Positions 15,460 to 23,994 are shown, counted from the first letter of the stretch. The stretch is DNA of 47,850 nucleotides from CAYONM01 sp964405325 (GCA_964405325.1 CAYONM010000007.1:1-47850), one strand, 5' to 3'. Numbers and translations are program-made. Notes: a model not told the origin generated them from the sequence alone.

Positions 15460-15490
15460 GCAAAATCGACAGAGCCGGCCAGGGGTGGCT

Positions 15491-18109
15491 TCAACGCGTG
15501 CTGGTTTCGATCTGATTAAGCAGTTCGCGCCGGTGGAATGGCTTCTGGAGAAAGCCGATGGCACCGGCGTTGAGCAGTTCCTGGGTCTTTCCGTCCAGGC
15601 TGAAGCCGGACGCTATCAGAACCTTGACTTGGCCATTGATCGATCGCAAGGCGTGGAAGCAGTCGGCGCCATCCATCTCTGGCATGACCAGATCCAGGAT
15701 CACCAGATCGAAGTCGTCGGGGTCCGCTTGGTAGATCAGGACGGCCTGTTTGCCATTTTCCGCCTCGGTCGTGCGGTGGCCGGATTTCTTCAGCATGGCG
15801 CGAAGGGTGGCGCGCATGATTGGTTCGTCGTCGACCATCAAAATATGCAGAGACCGATGGATCAACCTGGTATCCGTTGAATTCTCCGGATCATCCTCGT
15901 CTGTCGTGATCAGCGGCAGTAGCAGGTGGGCGGTAGTGCCGATGCCAACCGCCGACTCGAAATGGATGTGGCCACCATGGTTGGTGACAATGCCGTAAAC
16001 CGAGGCCAGGCCCATGCCGGTGCCTTTGCCGATGGTTTTGGTCGTGAAAAACGGCTCGAACAGATGCTGTTTCACCTCGTCGCTCATGCCGCAGCCACTG
16101 TCGGTAATGTGGATTTCCAGGTAGTGCCCAGGTTTCAGGCTTGGTGGATGGTGTTCGGTTAGTTCGATGTTTGTGGTGCTGTACCGGAGTTGGCCGCCTT
16201 CCGGCATGGCATCGCGAGCATTGACGCCCAGATTCAAAAGGGCGCTTTGCAGTTGCGAGGCATCTCCTTGAGTGACCGATCGCGATGCTGACAGCTTCGT
16301 TTTCACGTTGATGCGCTTGTCGATGGAACGACCCAAGATCTGAACGGTTTCCTCGATCAGCGCATGCAGATCGACCGATTCGGAACGAAATTTTCCCTTT
16401 CTAGCAAAGGCCAGCAGCTGACGTGTCAAATCGGCAGAGCGTTCGGCGGCTGTTTGAATCCCGTTGGCATATTCGATCAGTTTCGGATCTGCCAGCTGCA
16501 AGCTCAGTAATTCGGCGAAACCGAGAATGCCGCTGAGCTGATTGTTGAAATCGTGGGCAATACCACCGGCCAGCTGTCCGATGGCATCCATTTTCACGGA
16601 CTGTCGCAGTTGGTTTTCCAGTTGATAGCGATCGGTGACGTCGATACCGATGGCCCAGCGCGACCAGCCTGGAATGGGCATGGAGACCGAAACACTGGAC
16701 CAGGTAATGGTGCGCTGCACGCCGCTTTTGGTGGTCAGGGTGAATTCCAGATAGCGGTAATCGCCATGGATCGCAGCAAACGAATCCAGCATCTCTTGGC
16801 GATAATCAGCATCTGGATAGAGCAGTTTCAGCGCTTCCGGGTTACCGACGATCTCCTCGGCCGAATAGCCGGTCACCCGTTCGCACTCCTCGTTCCACTC
16901 GACGATCAGGCCCTGGTCGTCATAGGCATCCAGCAGCACCGGCATGGAACTGAGCACCTGTTGCATGTGCTTTTCTCGTCGTTTTATGGTGGTGAATGCA
17001 TGCGACAGGCGAGCCGACATGCGATTGAAGGTGATCGCCAGTAGGCCCAATTCATCGCGTCTGGTTATTCTGGCCTGCTTACCCCACTCTCCTTCGCGTA
17101 GATGGGTGACTGCCTGGACCAGATCGAGAATTGGCTGGGTGAAATCACGCGCCAGGTAAATGGCCAAGCCAAGCGCGATGATCAGTATGGTGCTGGCTGC
17201 GATCAGGTTGGCGTACAGGTTGTCGTATATCGGAGCCAGGGCTACGGCTTGATCCTGTTCGACTAACATGGCCAAGTCCAGGCGTGGCAGCCAGTGCGAG
17301 ACGCTGAGCACCGGCACATGGTGATAATTGATGGTTCGTAGGCGTTGGCCTTGGCGCGTTTGCAGCACCAATTCAATGGCCGGTGAATGCACAAAAGCGG
17401 CTCCGGCCTGATAGCTGGGATACCGGGAATCCGTGATCAGGATATTGGCGGTATTCACCAGGTAACTTTCACCGCTGGTGTCAAGGCCCGTGCGTTCTTG
17501 CATGATGGCATACAAGTGCTCGGCTCGGGCTCTTGCTGCCAGCAGGCCGATCAGACGGTGGTGCTGGTCAACGATCGGTTCGATGGTCAGGATGGCATCC
17601 ATACGGGCACCGCTGGCGGAAAAGGTTTGTTCGGTGGTAATGGTACATGGCCCACACAGACCACGTTCGAACCAATTATAAAGCCGACGGGAGGCACCTT
17701 CCAACTGGGCATCGGTACAAACGATCACGCAACCATGCAGGTCGACGATCAGCAGCTGGTCCAGAGAATCAGCATCGCGGACGGCCTCTTGCAGTGACTG
17801 GCGGAGTTCATCAAGGGATGTCGTTCTGGATCCCGTTGTCAGCAGGAGTTGCCTGGTCAGTTGCTCATCATGATGACTCAGGCTCAGCCGGGCCTCCACA
17901 TGCAGTTGATCGACCCATTGGCCGATTTGCTGGGCTTTGAGCTGTGCGATGGTTCCGAGTTGTTCCAACACCTGTGCTCGACCCTGTTGGTAGGTGGCCA
18001 GCAGCGAAGCGGTTATGGTCGCCAGACTGCCGAATGCGGCCACGCCTAAGCAGACCAGCAGGAGGCGGGTTTGGATGGACCAGGCGCGAGCATCCTTCTG
18101 CCTGCTCAT
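15491..18109 (-). CDS. Hybrid sensor histidine kinase
   Basis: The 872-residue inner-membrane kinase has a transmembrane helix at about 13-40, an extracytoplasmic sensor region of about 255 residues (Cache-like, with IVDLHGCVIVCTDAQLEG and GESYLVNTANILITDSR), and a second helix near 298-325. HAMP follows (ending DELGLLAITFNRMSARL), then PAS (about 395-510), a HisKA with phospho-acceptor His in AGGIAHDFNN near 516, and HATPase_c with DSGCGMSD and GKGTGMGLASVYG. A C-terminal receiver carries MVDDEP and phospho-acceptor Asp in VILDLVMPEMDG near 806. Its start overlaps the stop of the binding-protein gene by 4 nt, so the two are translationally coupled. The output regulator is not in the window. 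Confidence 0.93.
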   Translation of the reverse strand: MSRQKDARAWSIQTRLLLVCLGVAAFGSLATITASLLATYQQGRAQVLEQLGTIAQLKAQQIGQWVDQLHVEARLSLSHHDEQLTRQLLLTTGSRTTSLDELRQSLQEAVRDADSLDQLLIVDLHGCVIVCTDAQLEGASRRLYNWFERGLCGPCTITTEQTFSASGARMDAILTIEPIVDQHHRLIGLLAARARAEHLYAIMQERTGLDTSGESYLVNTANILITDSRYPSYQAGAAFVHSPAIELVLQTRQGQRLRTINYHHVPVLSVSHWLPRLDLAMLVEQDQAVALAPIYDNLYANLIAASTILIIALGLAIYLARDFTQPILDLVQAVTHLREGEWGKQARITRRDELGLLAITFNRMSARLSHAFTTIKRREKHMQQVLSSMPVLLDAYDDQGLIVEWNEECERVTGYSAEEIVGNPEALKLLYPDADYRQEMLDSFAAIHGDYRYLEFTLTTKSGVQRTITWSSVSVSMPIPGWSRWAIGIDVTDRYQLENQLRQSVKMDAIGQLAGGIAHDFNNQLSGILGFAELLSLQLADPKLIEYANGIQTAAERSADLTRQLLAFARKGKFRSESVDLHALIEETVQILGRSIDKRINVKTKLSASRSVTQGDASQLQSALLNLGVNARDAMPEGGQLRYSTTNIELTEHHPPSLKPGHYLEIHITDSGCGMSDEVKQHLFEPFFTTKTIGKGTGMGLASVYGIVTNHGGHIHFESAVGIGTTAHLLLPLITTDEDDPENSTDTRLIHRSLHILMVDDEPIMRATLRAMLKKSGHRTTEAENGKQAVLIYQADPDDFDLVILDLVMPEMDGADCFHALRSINGQVKVLIASGFSLDGKTQELLNAGAIGFLQKPFHRRELLNQIETSTR

Positions 18110-19155
18110 GGTTGGTCATCCATCCGGCCTTGAAGCGTGACGATTTTCTGCGGACAATAGACGATCGGTGGAAGCGTTTGTCCGGTCAGGAGACGAAGGG
18201 TTGTTTCCAGGGCGATCGCGCCAGTTCCATAGGCATGAGTGTCGACGGTCCCGGTCAGTTCACCGTCACGAATGGCAGTCATGGCCACGGCAATGCCATC
18301 GGTGCCGACGATGGTCAACGGGCGCTTCTGAGGCAAACGTCTGACCGCCTCGCAGGCGCCGAGGGCCATGTTGTCGTTGGTGCAGTAGACTCCGATCAGA
18401 TCCGGAAATTCGCGCAGCAACCTGGTTGTCTGCTGCATGGCTTGATGATGATCCCAGCCTGCTGCAACCTCGGTTTCCAGTCGATGTTTGATGCTCAGGT
18501 GGTCTCGGAAGCCACGGGCGCGTTGCATGGCGGCATAGCTGTTTGGCGGGCCATTGATAAGGGCGAATTGACCACCATCAGGATGTTGTTGGCGCATCAG
18601 GGAGGCGGCCAAGCGTCCGCTCTCGTATTGTCGCACGCCAACCAGGTATTCGACACCGGCGCTGTCAGCCTCATTGATATGAACCACCAGCAGGCTGTGA
18701 TCACGCGCTTTTTGGATACCGACAGTCAGGTTGTCGTCGGTTTGCGGCGCAACGATCAGGGCGTCCAGATCCAGTTTCAGCAACTCAGACAGTGCTTCGG
18801 CTTGGCCATCGGGGTCATTCTCCGCGCTTCCTGCCAGGATGCTCAGGCGCGTATCGTAGAGTCGGGCCTCTTCGTGGATGCCCTGGGCCAGCAACTGCCA
18901 GTATTGATTGCCGAAATTCTTCAGCACCACACCGATGTGGAACGGCAATCGTCCTGGTAGCGGTGGCAGGCTTTGCGCCACCGCGCGATAGGATTTGGCC
19001 GCCGGGTGGTGGTCGAGGTTGCCATCCTGAATGATGGGTAAGCGGTGAAACATGATGCTCGGCGAGGCAGGGCGCGAGCAGAAGAACAGCGCAAGGCCTG
19101 CCACCGCTGCAGGCAAAACCAGTAGATGAAACCATGACCGACGCACGTGTGACAT
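18106..19155 (-). CDS. Periplasmic sugar-binding-type sensor protein
   Basis: A 349-residue protein of the periplasmic binding protein fold type I (Peripla_BP_4, RbsB/LuxP-like). The N-terminus has a hydrophobic signal or anchor helix (LLVLPAAVAGLALFFC). Then IGVVLKNFGNQYWQLLAQGI (the first beta strand with the usual N..W..), LDALIVAPQTDDNLTVGI, and ligand-region YLVGVRQYESGRLAA, GPPNSYAAMQRARGF and GVYCTNDNMALGACEA. The C-terminal domain ends in GTVDTHAYGTGAIALE. No permease or ATPase follows; instead the gene overlaps a hybrid kinase, as in LuxP-LuxQ or TorT-TorS pairs. I infer that it presents a sugar or similar ligand to the kinase. Confidence 0.88.
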   Translation of the reverse strand: MSHVRRSWFHLLVLPAAVAGLALFFCSRPASPSIMFHRLPIIQDGNLDHHPAAKSYRAVAQSLPPLPGRLPFHIGVVLKNFGNQYWQLLAQGIHEEARLYDTRLSILAGSAENDPDGQAEALSELLKLDLDALIVAPQTDDNLTVGIQKARDHSLLVVHINEADSAGVEYLVGVRQYESGRLAASLMRQQHPDGGQFALINGPPNSYAAMQRARGFRDHLSIKHRLETEVAAGWDHHQAMQQTTRLLREFPDLIGVYCTNDNMALGACEAVRRLPQKRPLTIVGTDGIAVAMTAIRDGELTGTVDTHAYGTGAIALETTLRLLTGQTLPPIVYCPQKIVTLQGRMDDQP

Positions 19156-19298
19156 TACCTATCTGATACCGTCCGTGGCGCACAGATGCAAGCGAGTGGT
19201 GTGTTTCAGTGATCCTGAAACCTCTGCTGGCCGCGACATGCCACGGGAAGAAAGCGCCGAAGGCCGAGCGCCGACGGATACCATCAAATCCTTGCGTT

Positions 19299-19320
19299 CC
19301 GGGCGGCGCCCGGTTTGTCG
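19299..19320 (+). terminator. Terminator-like hairpin
   Basis: CCGGGC (19299-19304) pairs with GCCCGG (19308-19313), followed by TTTGTCG. The apex and following bases match the hairpin at 13188-13208. No plus-strand gene lies just upstream (the neighbour is minus), so what it would terminate is unclear; it may be a remnant or part of the leader of the next gene. Confidence 0.4.
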
Positions 19321-19412
19321 CCCTGGCGACTCATTGGCATGACTGGTCGAGCCGAAAAGATCCTTTAGCCCTGGCCGCAGGCTCCGACACTGCTCGGCAG
19401 CGAGAAGCGATC

Positions 19413-20267
19413 ATGACAGGTTCGGCGGCAAAACTGGTGTTGGGGACGGCGGCGATCGGGTTGGATTATGGCCGTGAGCATGCGGATGGAACACAGCCAC
19501 GGCGTCCTGATGAGCGCGAACTCCGTGCACTGCTGGCGGCAACTCGCCAAGTTGGTATTGCCTGTTACGATACGGCACCGGTCTATGGTGATGCCGAAGA
19601 GCGCCTCGGTGGTCTGCTGAAGCGTGGCGAGCAGGTGTGGAGCAAGCTCGATCCGAGCATCCATCCCGCCGCCAGCCTGGAGCGCAGCTGTGCTCGTTTG
19701 GGACGGCGGATCGATAGCCTGCAATGGCATAACTGGAGCGAAGGGCTGCTGGAGGATCAGGGCTTTCTCGATTCCTGGGCTGAGATGACTCACATGCACG
19801 ATGCCAAAAGCTTCGGTGCCAGTACTTATGGCAATGATGCTGCGTTGGCAGCGGTGCGTAGCGGCTGCTTCAGTCTGGTGCAGGTGGAATGGAACCTGCT
19901 GGATCAGCATGTGGTGGCCTTGATCGGTCCGGAGGCCAGGCGTCGTGGCGTGCGCGTCGCGGTCCGATCAGTCTTTCTGCAGGGACTTCTGGCCGGTCGC
20001 CAAGCGCCGGATGCGGGCCTGGTGGATGTCGTGGATCGAGTGGGTTCGCTGGCCCACGACTGGCACCGGCCCTTGCCGGTACTCGCTCTGCAGGCGGCGT
20101 TGGAACACCCGCAGATCGATCACGTGATTCTTGGCTTCGATCGTGCTGAGCAGGTGGATGTGGTGCATGAAGCAATGCAGCAACCGGCTTTGACCACCGA
20201 ACAGTGGCAGGCACTCTGGCAACTGCATCTCGGCCCGCCAGCCACCGACCCGAGGAATTGGCCATGA
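19413..20267 (+). CDS. Aldo/keto reductase family protein
   Basis: A 284-residue TIM-barrel reductase. The family tetrad is visible: Asp and Tyr in CYDTAPVYGDAEE near residues 51-59, Lys in VWSKLD near 77, and His in LQWHNWSE near 108. An NADPH-binding region follows (SVFLQGLLAG and VILGFDRAEQVD). The frame is open 200 nt further upstream, but that extension is Arg/Pro-rich and unlike the family, whereas MTGSAAKLVLGTAAIG is the normal barrel opening. The stop overlaps the methyltransferase start in an ATGA. With the downstream genes it may modify a sugar nucleotide or a nonulosonic acid precursor. Confidence 0.85.
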   Translation: MTGSAAKLVLGTAAIGLDYGREHADGTQPRRPDERELRALLAATRQVGIACYDTAPVYGDAEERLGGLLKRGEQVWSKLDPSIHPAASLERSCARLGRRIDSLQWHNWSEGLLEDQGFLDSWAEMTHMHDAKSFGASTYGNDAALAAVRSGCFSLVQVEWNLLDQHVVALIGPEARRRGVRVAVRSVFLQGLLAGRQAPDAGLVDVVDRVGSLAHDWHRPLPVLALQAALEHPQIDHVILGFDRAEQVDVVHEAMQQPALTTEQWQALWQLHLGPPATDPRNWP

Positions 20268-21082
20268 GTATGGATCCCGATAGCGTTCGCGCCCATTGGC
20301 AAGATTGGGCAGGTCGTTTCGGTGGTGGTTTGCGCGCCACCACCAAGACCGCCACCATCAAGGCCCTGGAATTGGCTGCTGCCGAGCGTGCCATTCGCCA
20401 GAATCTTGGGCGTGAGCCTGCCCGCCTGCTGGAAATCGGCTGTGGCAACGCCTTCAATCTGGTGCATCTGGTGCATGCCTTTGCTGGCTGCCAGGCGACC
20501 GGCATCGACTATATTGCCGATATGGTTGGCAATGCTTGTAACAATATCGAACAGGCGGAGGTGGTCGATCGGGTCCAGGTTTTCGAGGGCGATGCCAGTC
20601 AACTGGATGATCATCCCGAATTGCAAGACAACTACGATGTCGTTTTGAGTAATCGTTGTCTGATCAATCTCAAACCTTGGGAGCTGCAGGCCCAGGCTAT
20701 CAATCAAGCGGCGGCCAAAGTGGCCCCTGGTGGTCTGTTCATCGTCATCGAGAATATCGTCCATTTGCATGCCGGTCAGAATCACCTGCGGCAACGGGTG
20801 GGGCTGCCGGTGCGGGAGCCAGCCGCCTTCAACCTTTTTCTGGCAGAAGAACAATTATGCCAGCAGGCCCAGCGGCAATTGTCGTTGGTTCGAACGGATG
20901 ATTTTGGCAGTCTGCACGACCTACTGCTCTATGTGCTGGTGCCCATGTGCAACGGTGGCGAAGTGGATTACGAACATCCTCTGGTGGAAGCCGCCACCCG
21001 TCTGAGCCTGGCCTGCGATGGCGATCTGGGGTGCGGCAGTTACGGACAGAACCGCTTGTATGTGTTCCGACGTGACGGCTGA
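20264..21082 (+). CDS. Class I SAM-dependent methyltransferase
   Basis: The 272-residue protein has the Rossmann-type methyltransferase core: LLEIGCGNAFNLVHLVHAF (motif I) near residue 52, TGIDYIADM (motif post-I), VQVFEGDASQL (motif II), YDVVLSNRCLINLKPWE (motif IV) and KVAPGGLFIVIENIVH (motif VI). The acceptor is unknown; methylation of a sugar or glycolipid is plausible because it is coupled to a reductase and lies two genes from a nonulosonate synthase. Start ATG 20264 has GAGGAA upstream and overlaps the previous stop. The end overlaps the next gene by 23 nt. Confidence 0.88.
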   Translation: MSMDPDSVRAHWQDWAGRFGGGLRATTKTATIKALELAAAERAIRQNLGREPARLLEIGCGNAFNLVHLVHAFAGCQATGIDYIADMVGNACNNIEQAEVVDRVQVFEGDASQLDDHPELQDNYDVVLSNRCLINLKPWELQAQAINQAAAKVAPGGLFIVIENIVHLHAGQNHLRQRVGLPVREPAAFNLFLAEEQLCQQAQRQLSLVRTDDFGSLHDLLLYVLVPMCNGGEVDYEHPLVEAATRLSLACDGDLGCGSYGQNRLYVFRRDG

Positions 21083-22361
21083 ACATTGGCTGTTTTGCGA
21101 TATGGACGGCACCCTGGCTGACAGCATCGGGGTGCTGCGCGATGTCTTGGCCCGGTTTCTGACCGAGGCCGGTCGGTCGTGGGATGAACAGCTGTTTGCG
21201 ACGCTCAACGGTGCCAGTCTCGATGGCATTGTCAGTGCTCTGAGAGCCCGAGGCTTGCGTGGCAGCCATGTTGCGATCAAGGCACGGTATCTTGACGAAT
21301 TGGCTAACTGTTACCGGCAGGTGCCGCCCATGCCCGGCGCGCAGGCCTTGCTGGATACGGCACGGCAATCAGGTTGTCGATTGGCGCTGGTTACCGCGGC
21401 CGAACAACGTTGCGCCAAAGGTTGGTTGCAGGCGCGCGGCTGGCGGGAGCTATTCTCCTTCATCGTCGGCGGTGATCAGGTGGCACGGGCCAAGCCGGCG
21501 CCGGATCTCTATCGCTTGGCAGTGACGCGCAGCGGTGCCGATCCGGCACGGGTCGTAGTACTGGAGGATTCGCCCAACGGGGTACAGGCGGCGCTGTCGG
21601 CAGGTCTCAGCTGTTGGAGTGTGGGTCTGGACACGGTCGGTGCCTTGCCCTGCGCAGATTTGCACGCAGCCAGCAATCGCCTGCGACAGCGCCGTGCAGA
21701 AGCGTGGCCAATCGCGCGCGGACCGGTGCAGGTGGTGGAGGTTCCGGCTGAGCAGCCCGACGGCGATCGCCAGCGGCGTATCGATCAGATCTGGCAACAG
21801 GCTTGTCGGGAACGTCCGGATTTGTTCAACGGCCCCATTCTGGCGATGGTGGACTGGTCCTGGGTGGACGGCGGTATCCAGCTACGGGCCCGCAGATCGT
21901 GCTATGCCGAGTGGCTCGCTGGACATCGAGATTCCAGCTTGGCCATGGCCACGGTGGCCATTACCGGTGGTGTTCGTTCACCGAACAGGGAATGGTTGAT
22001 CGGGCGACGGCAACAGGTGTCGAGCTGGTCCCAGCACTGGGAATTGATTCCTGGTGGTGTCCTGGAACCGGGGGTGTCGTGTACCGATCATGCGAAACAG
22101 GAATTGCAGGAAGAATGCGGTCTCCAGGCATGCAGCGCATGCAGCTTCGGCCTGTTGTACGATGCCGGCTGTCCGGCTTGGGACATTGCCGTCGATCTGG
22201 GCTGTGCCTCCGGTGGCATACGTCCGAGTAGCGAACACAGCGAGATCCGCTGGTGCAAGGCAGATGAAATGAAGCGCCGTTTGGGAAAATGGGTGCCAAC
22301 CGTCCAGGCCTGGATGGAATTAATGGGATTGTCGAAACGGTCAAGCGAAGGCTACGTCTGA
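21060..22361 (+). CDS. HAD phosphatase - Nudix fusion protein
   Basis: A 433-residue two-domain protein. Residues 1-215 are a HAD-type hydrolase of the phosphoglycolate phosphatase class: DMDGTLADS (motif I, nucleophile D14, acid D16), LALVTAAEQR (motif II), the Lys in GGDQVARAKPAPDLY (motif III), and VVLEDSPNGVQAA (motif IV). Residues 255-433 form a Nudix-like domain whose box reads GGVLEPG then AKQELQEECGL. The EE pair and flanking glycines are kept, but the canonical Glu before the helix is Val and the Arg of RE is Gln, so hydrolase activity is doubtful. A GTG at 21072 is an alternative start. In context it may dephosphorylate a nonulosonate-9-phosphate-like intermediate. Confidence 0.85.
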   Translation: MCSDVTAEHWLFCDMDGTLADSIGVLRDVLARFLTEAGRSWDEQLFATLNGASLDGIVSALRARGLRGSHVAIKARYLDELANCYRQVPPMPGAQALLDTARQSGCRLALVTAAEQRCAKGWLQARGWRELFSFIVGGDQVARAKPAPDLYRLAVTRSGADPARVVVLEDSPNGVQAALSAGLSCWSVGLDTVGALPCADLHAASNRLRQRRAEAWPIARGPVQVVEVPAEQPDGDRQRRIDQIWQQACRERPDLFNGPILAMVDWSWVDGGIQLRARRSCYAEWLAGHRDSSLAMATVAITGGVRSPNREWLIGRRQQVSSWSQHWELIPGGVLEPGVSCTDHAKQELQEECGLQACSACSFGLLYDAGCPAWDIAVDLGCASGGIRPSSEHSEIRWCKADEMKRRLGKWVPTVQAWMELMGLSKRSSEGYV

Positions 22362-22532
22362 AGGGGGTGTAACCGCAGTGTGATGGACCCGGACCTTTCC
22401 CAACGCAAGCCAGTTGGGGTTGAAAATACGGGAAATCGGATTCCCAGGCTTGCTTGCGACCCTGGGTACCCTGTCCCGGAGAACCGACTACCCCAGCGGG
22501 CTTGCATCGGAAAAGGCCCGTTAGGGCCCGTC
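22362..22532. other. Intergenic, no gene seen
   Basis: The sequence is rich in short GC repeats such as GGGTACC and CCCGTTAGGGCCCG but I find no coding frame with family similarity. A GGCCCGTTAGGGCCCG block at 22516-22531 abuts the palindromic element that begins at 22533 and may belong to it or to a weak terminator of the HAD-Nudix gene. Confidence 0.3.
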
Positions 22533-22669
22533 AAAAAATAAACATTACATTTTGCTTGATCTTTTGCCGCCCTTCTGCGTTGCTTATCGCTCACATATGC
22601 CCGATATGCTCACTCTTCGCGCCTTGAAGGATCGACAAAATCTCTGCGCGATCTGTAACGTTTATTTTT
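22533..22669. repeat. 137-bp MITE-like imperfect palindrome
   Basis: The ends AAAAAATAAACATTACA (22533) and its near complement AACGTTTATTTTT (ending 22669) are inverted. Complementarity continues inward imperfectly, for example TTTTGCCG against CGACAAAA and GCTTATCGCTCAC against GTGAGCATATCG-type bases, to a centre at CATATGCCCGATATG near 22601. A long RNA hairpin would form. It has no transposase and is AT-rich at its borders, unlike its surroundings. I recall similar palindromes scattered in other proteobacterial genomes, but cannot confirm identity here. It lies 84 bp before the nonulosonate synthase start. Confidence 0.7.
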
Positions 22670-22753
22670 CCGCACCCTTAGCAGCCGCTCGGTTCCATCA
22701 TGTTACGGTCGCATCTATTGCAGGCATCCGGACAAAGGGAAGGGGATCAACGA

Positions 22754-23815
22754 ATGAAATCCATGGCCATCGATACCGACCGAGGGCAGGTGCTGATCGG
22801 TCGCGGTCAACCGGCGCTTTTAGTGGCGGAACTGTCAGGGAACCACAATGGTTCCAAACAACGAGCGCTGGAATTGATCCACGCTGCAGCCGAATCCGGC
22901 GCTGATGCGGTGAAACTGCAAACCTACACTGCCGACACCATCACCATGGATGCCGATCATGCCTGTTTTCGCATGGCGGCAGGTCCCTGGGCCGGCCGGC
23001 AATTGTATGAATTGTATCAGGAGGCCGCTACTCCCTGGGGATGGCATGCCGACCTTTTTGCAGAAGCCAAAAAACGAGGCTTGCTCTGCTTCAGTGCGCC
23101 TTTTGATGCTTCGGCGGTGGATTTTCTCGAGGACCTCGATTGTCCGGTCTACAAGATCGCCAGTTTCGAGGTGATCGACGAACCACTGTTGGTGCGGGTT
23201 GCCGCCTGCGAAGCACCGGTGATCTTATCAACGGGCATGGCCACATTGGCGGAGATTGCACGCGCGGTGGAATTGTTGCGCAGCGGTGGCTGTCCGACCC
23301 TGGCGCTGTTGGCTTGTGTCAGTGCCTATCCGGCTCCGGCGGGGGGTATGCGTCTGCGTCGCATTCCGGTTCTGAGTCAGACCTTCAATTGTCCCGCGGG
23401 CTTGTCTGACCATAGCCTGACGCCAACCGCCTCGGTTGCCGCCGTTGCCCAGGGAGCTCAGATCATCGAAAAACATTTGACCCTGAGCCGTGCCGATGGC
23501 GGGTCGGATGCGGGTTTCAGTCTGGAGCCCGAGGAGTTTGCTACTTTGGTGCAGGCAATCCGGGATGCCGAAGCCGCCTGCCGCGAAGGGCAGCTGTTTG
23601 GTGTGGCGGTTGAAGAGCAGCCGATGCGGGCTTACCGCAAGAGCCTCTTTCTCGCTCGGGATATGGATGCCGGCGAATCGCTGATGCCTGACGATATCCG
23701 TTGCGTCCGGCCTGCCGACGGCCTGCCACCGGCAGACCTGACCAAGATCGTCGGTCGTCGCCTGCGGCAGCCGGCCAGACGTGGGACGCCGCTGTCGTGG
23801 GATTTGGTGGTGTGA
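22754..23815 (+). CDS. NeuB/PseI-family nonulosonic acid synthase
   Basis: A 353-residue N-acetylneuraminate/pseudaminate synthase, which condenses phosphoenolpyruvate with a 2-acetamido sugar. The TIM barrel shows AELSGNHNGS near residue 25 (metal and PEP region), DAVKLQTYTADTITMD near 52, YKIASFEVIDEPLLV near 130, and GLSDHSLTPTASVAAVAQGA with IIEKHLTLSR. The C-terminal antifreeze-like SAF domain (about 290-350) has FLARDMDAGESLMPDDIR. ELSGNHNGS resembles pseudaminate synthases (PseI) more than classical NeuB (EIGVNHNG). Start chosen at ATG 22754 because AAGGGAAGGGGATC precedes it. No CMP-transferase or epimerase gene is nearby. Confidence 0.9.
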   Translation: MKSMAIDTDRGQVLIGRGQPALLVAELSGNHNGSKQRALELIHAAAESGADAVKLQTYTADTITMDADHACFRMAAGPWAGRQLYELYQEAATPWGWHADLFAEAKKRGLLCFSAPFDASAVDFLEDLDCPVYKIASFEVIDEPLLVRVAACEAPVILSTGMATLAEIARAVELLRSGGCPTLALLACVSAYPAPAGGMRLRRIPVLSQTFNCPAGLSDHSLTPTASVAAVAQGAQIIEKHLTLSRADGGSDAGFSLEPEEFATLVQAIRDAEAACREGQLFGVAVEEQPMRAYRKSLFLARDMDAGESLMPDDIRCVRPADGLPPADLTKIVGRRLRQPARRGTPLSWDLVV

Positions 23816-23892
23816 TCGATTCGACGGAGTCTTTCGCGGAGGGCCAACCGATTCCTCGAAAGTCCATGGCTAATGCCCAGGAGTGATCGGCA

Positions 23893-23939
23893 AACCACAG
23901 AGAGCGGTTGATTCGATATCCTCTGCGTCCTCTGTGGTT
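23893..23939. repeat. Inverted element with AACCACAGAG/CTCTGTGGTT ends
   Basis: AACCACAGAG (23893-23902) and CTCTGTGGTT (23930-23939) are perfect 10-bp inverted repeats, with CTCTGCGTC adjacent giving a degenerate direct repeat of the right arm. I recall similar CTCTGTGGTT elements in many environmental genomes as intergenic repeats. Located between convergent genes, it may also act as a weak terminator. Confidence 0.55.
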
Positions 23940-23994
23940 GAAATGAAATGGCCTGTGCTGTTATCCGATCGCGCTGAAGCGTTGTCGGACTCGA

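Noticed and set aside
22352..22594. 80-codon minus-strand frame entering the palindromic element
   Set aside because: Begins within the MITE-like element, with Arg/Gly/Ser-rich sequence and no ribosome binding site.
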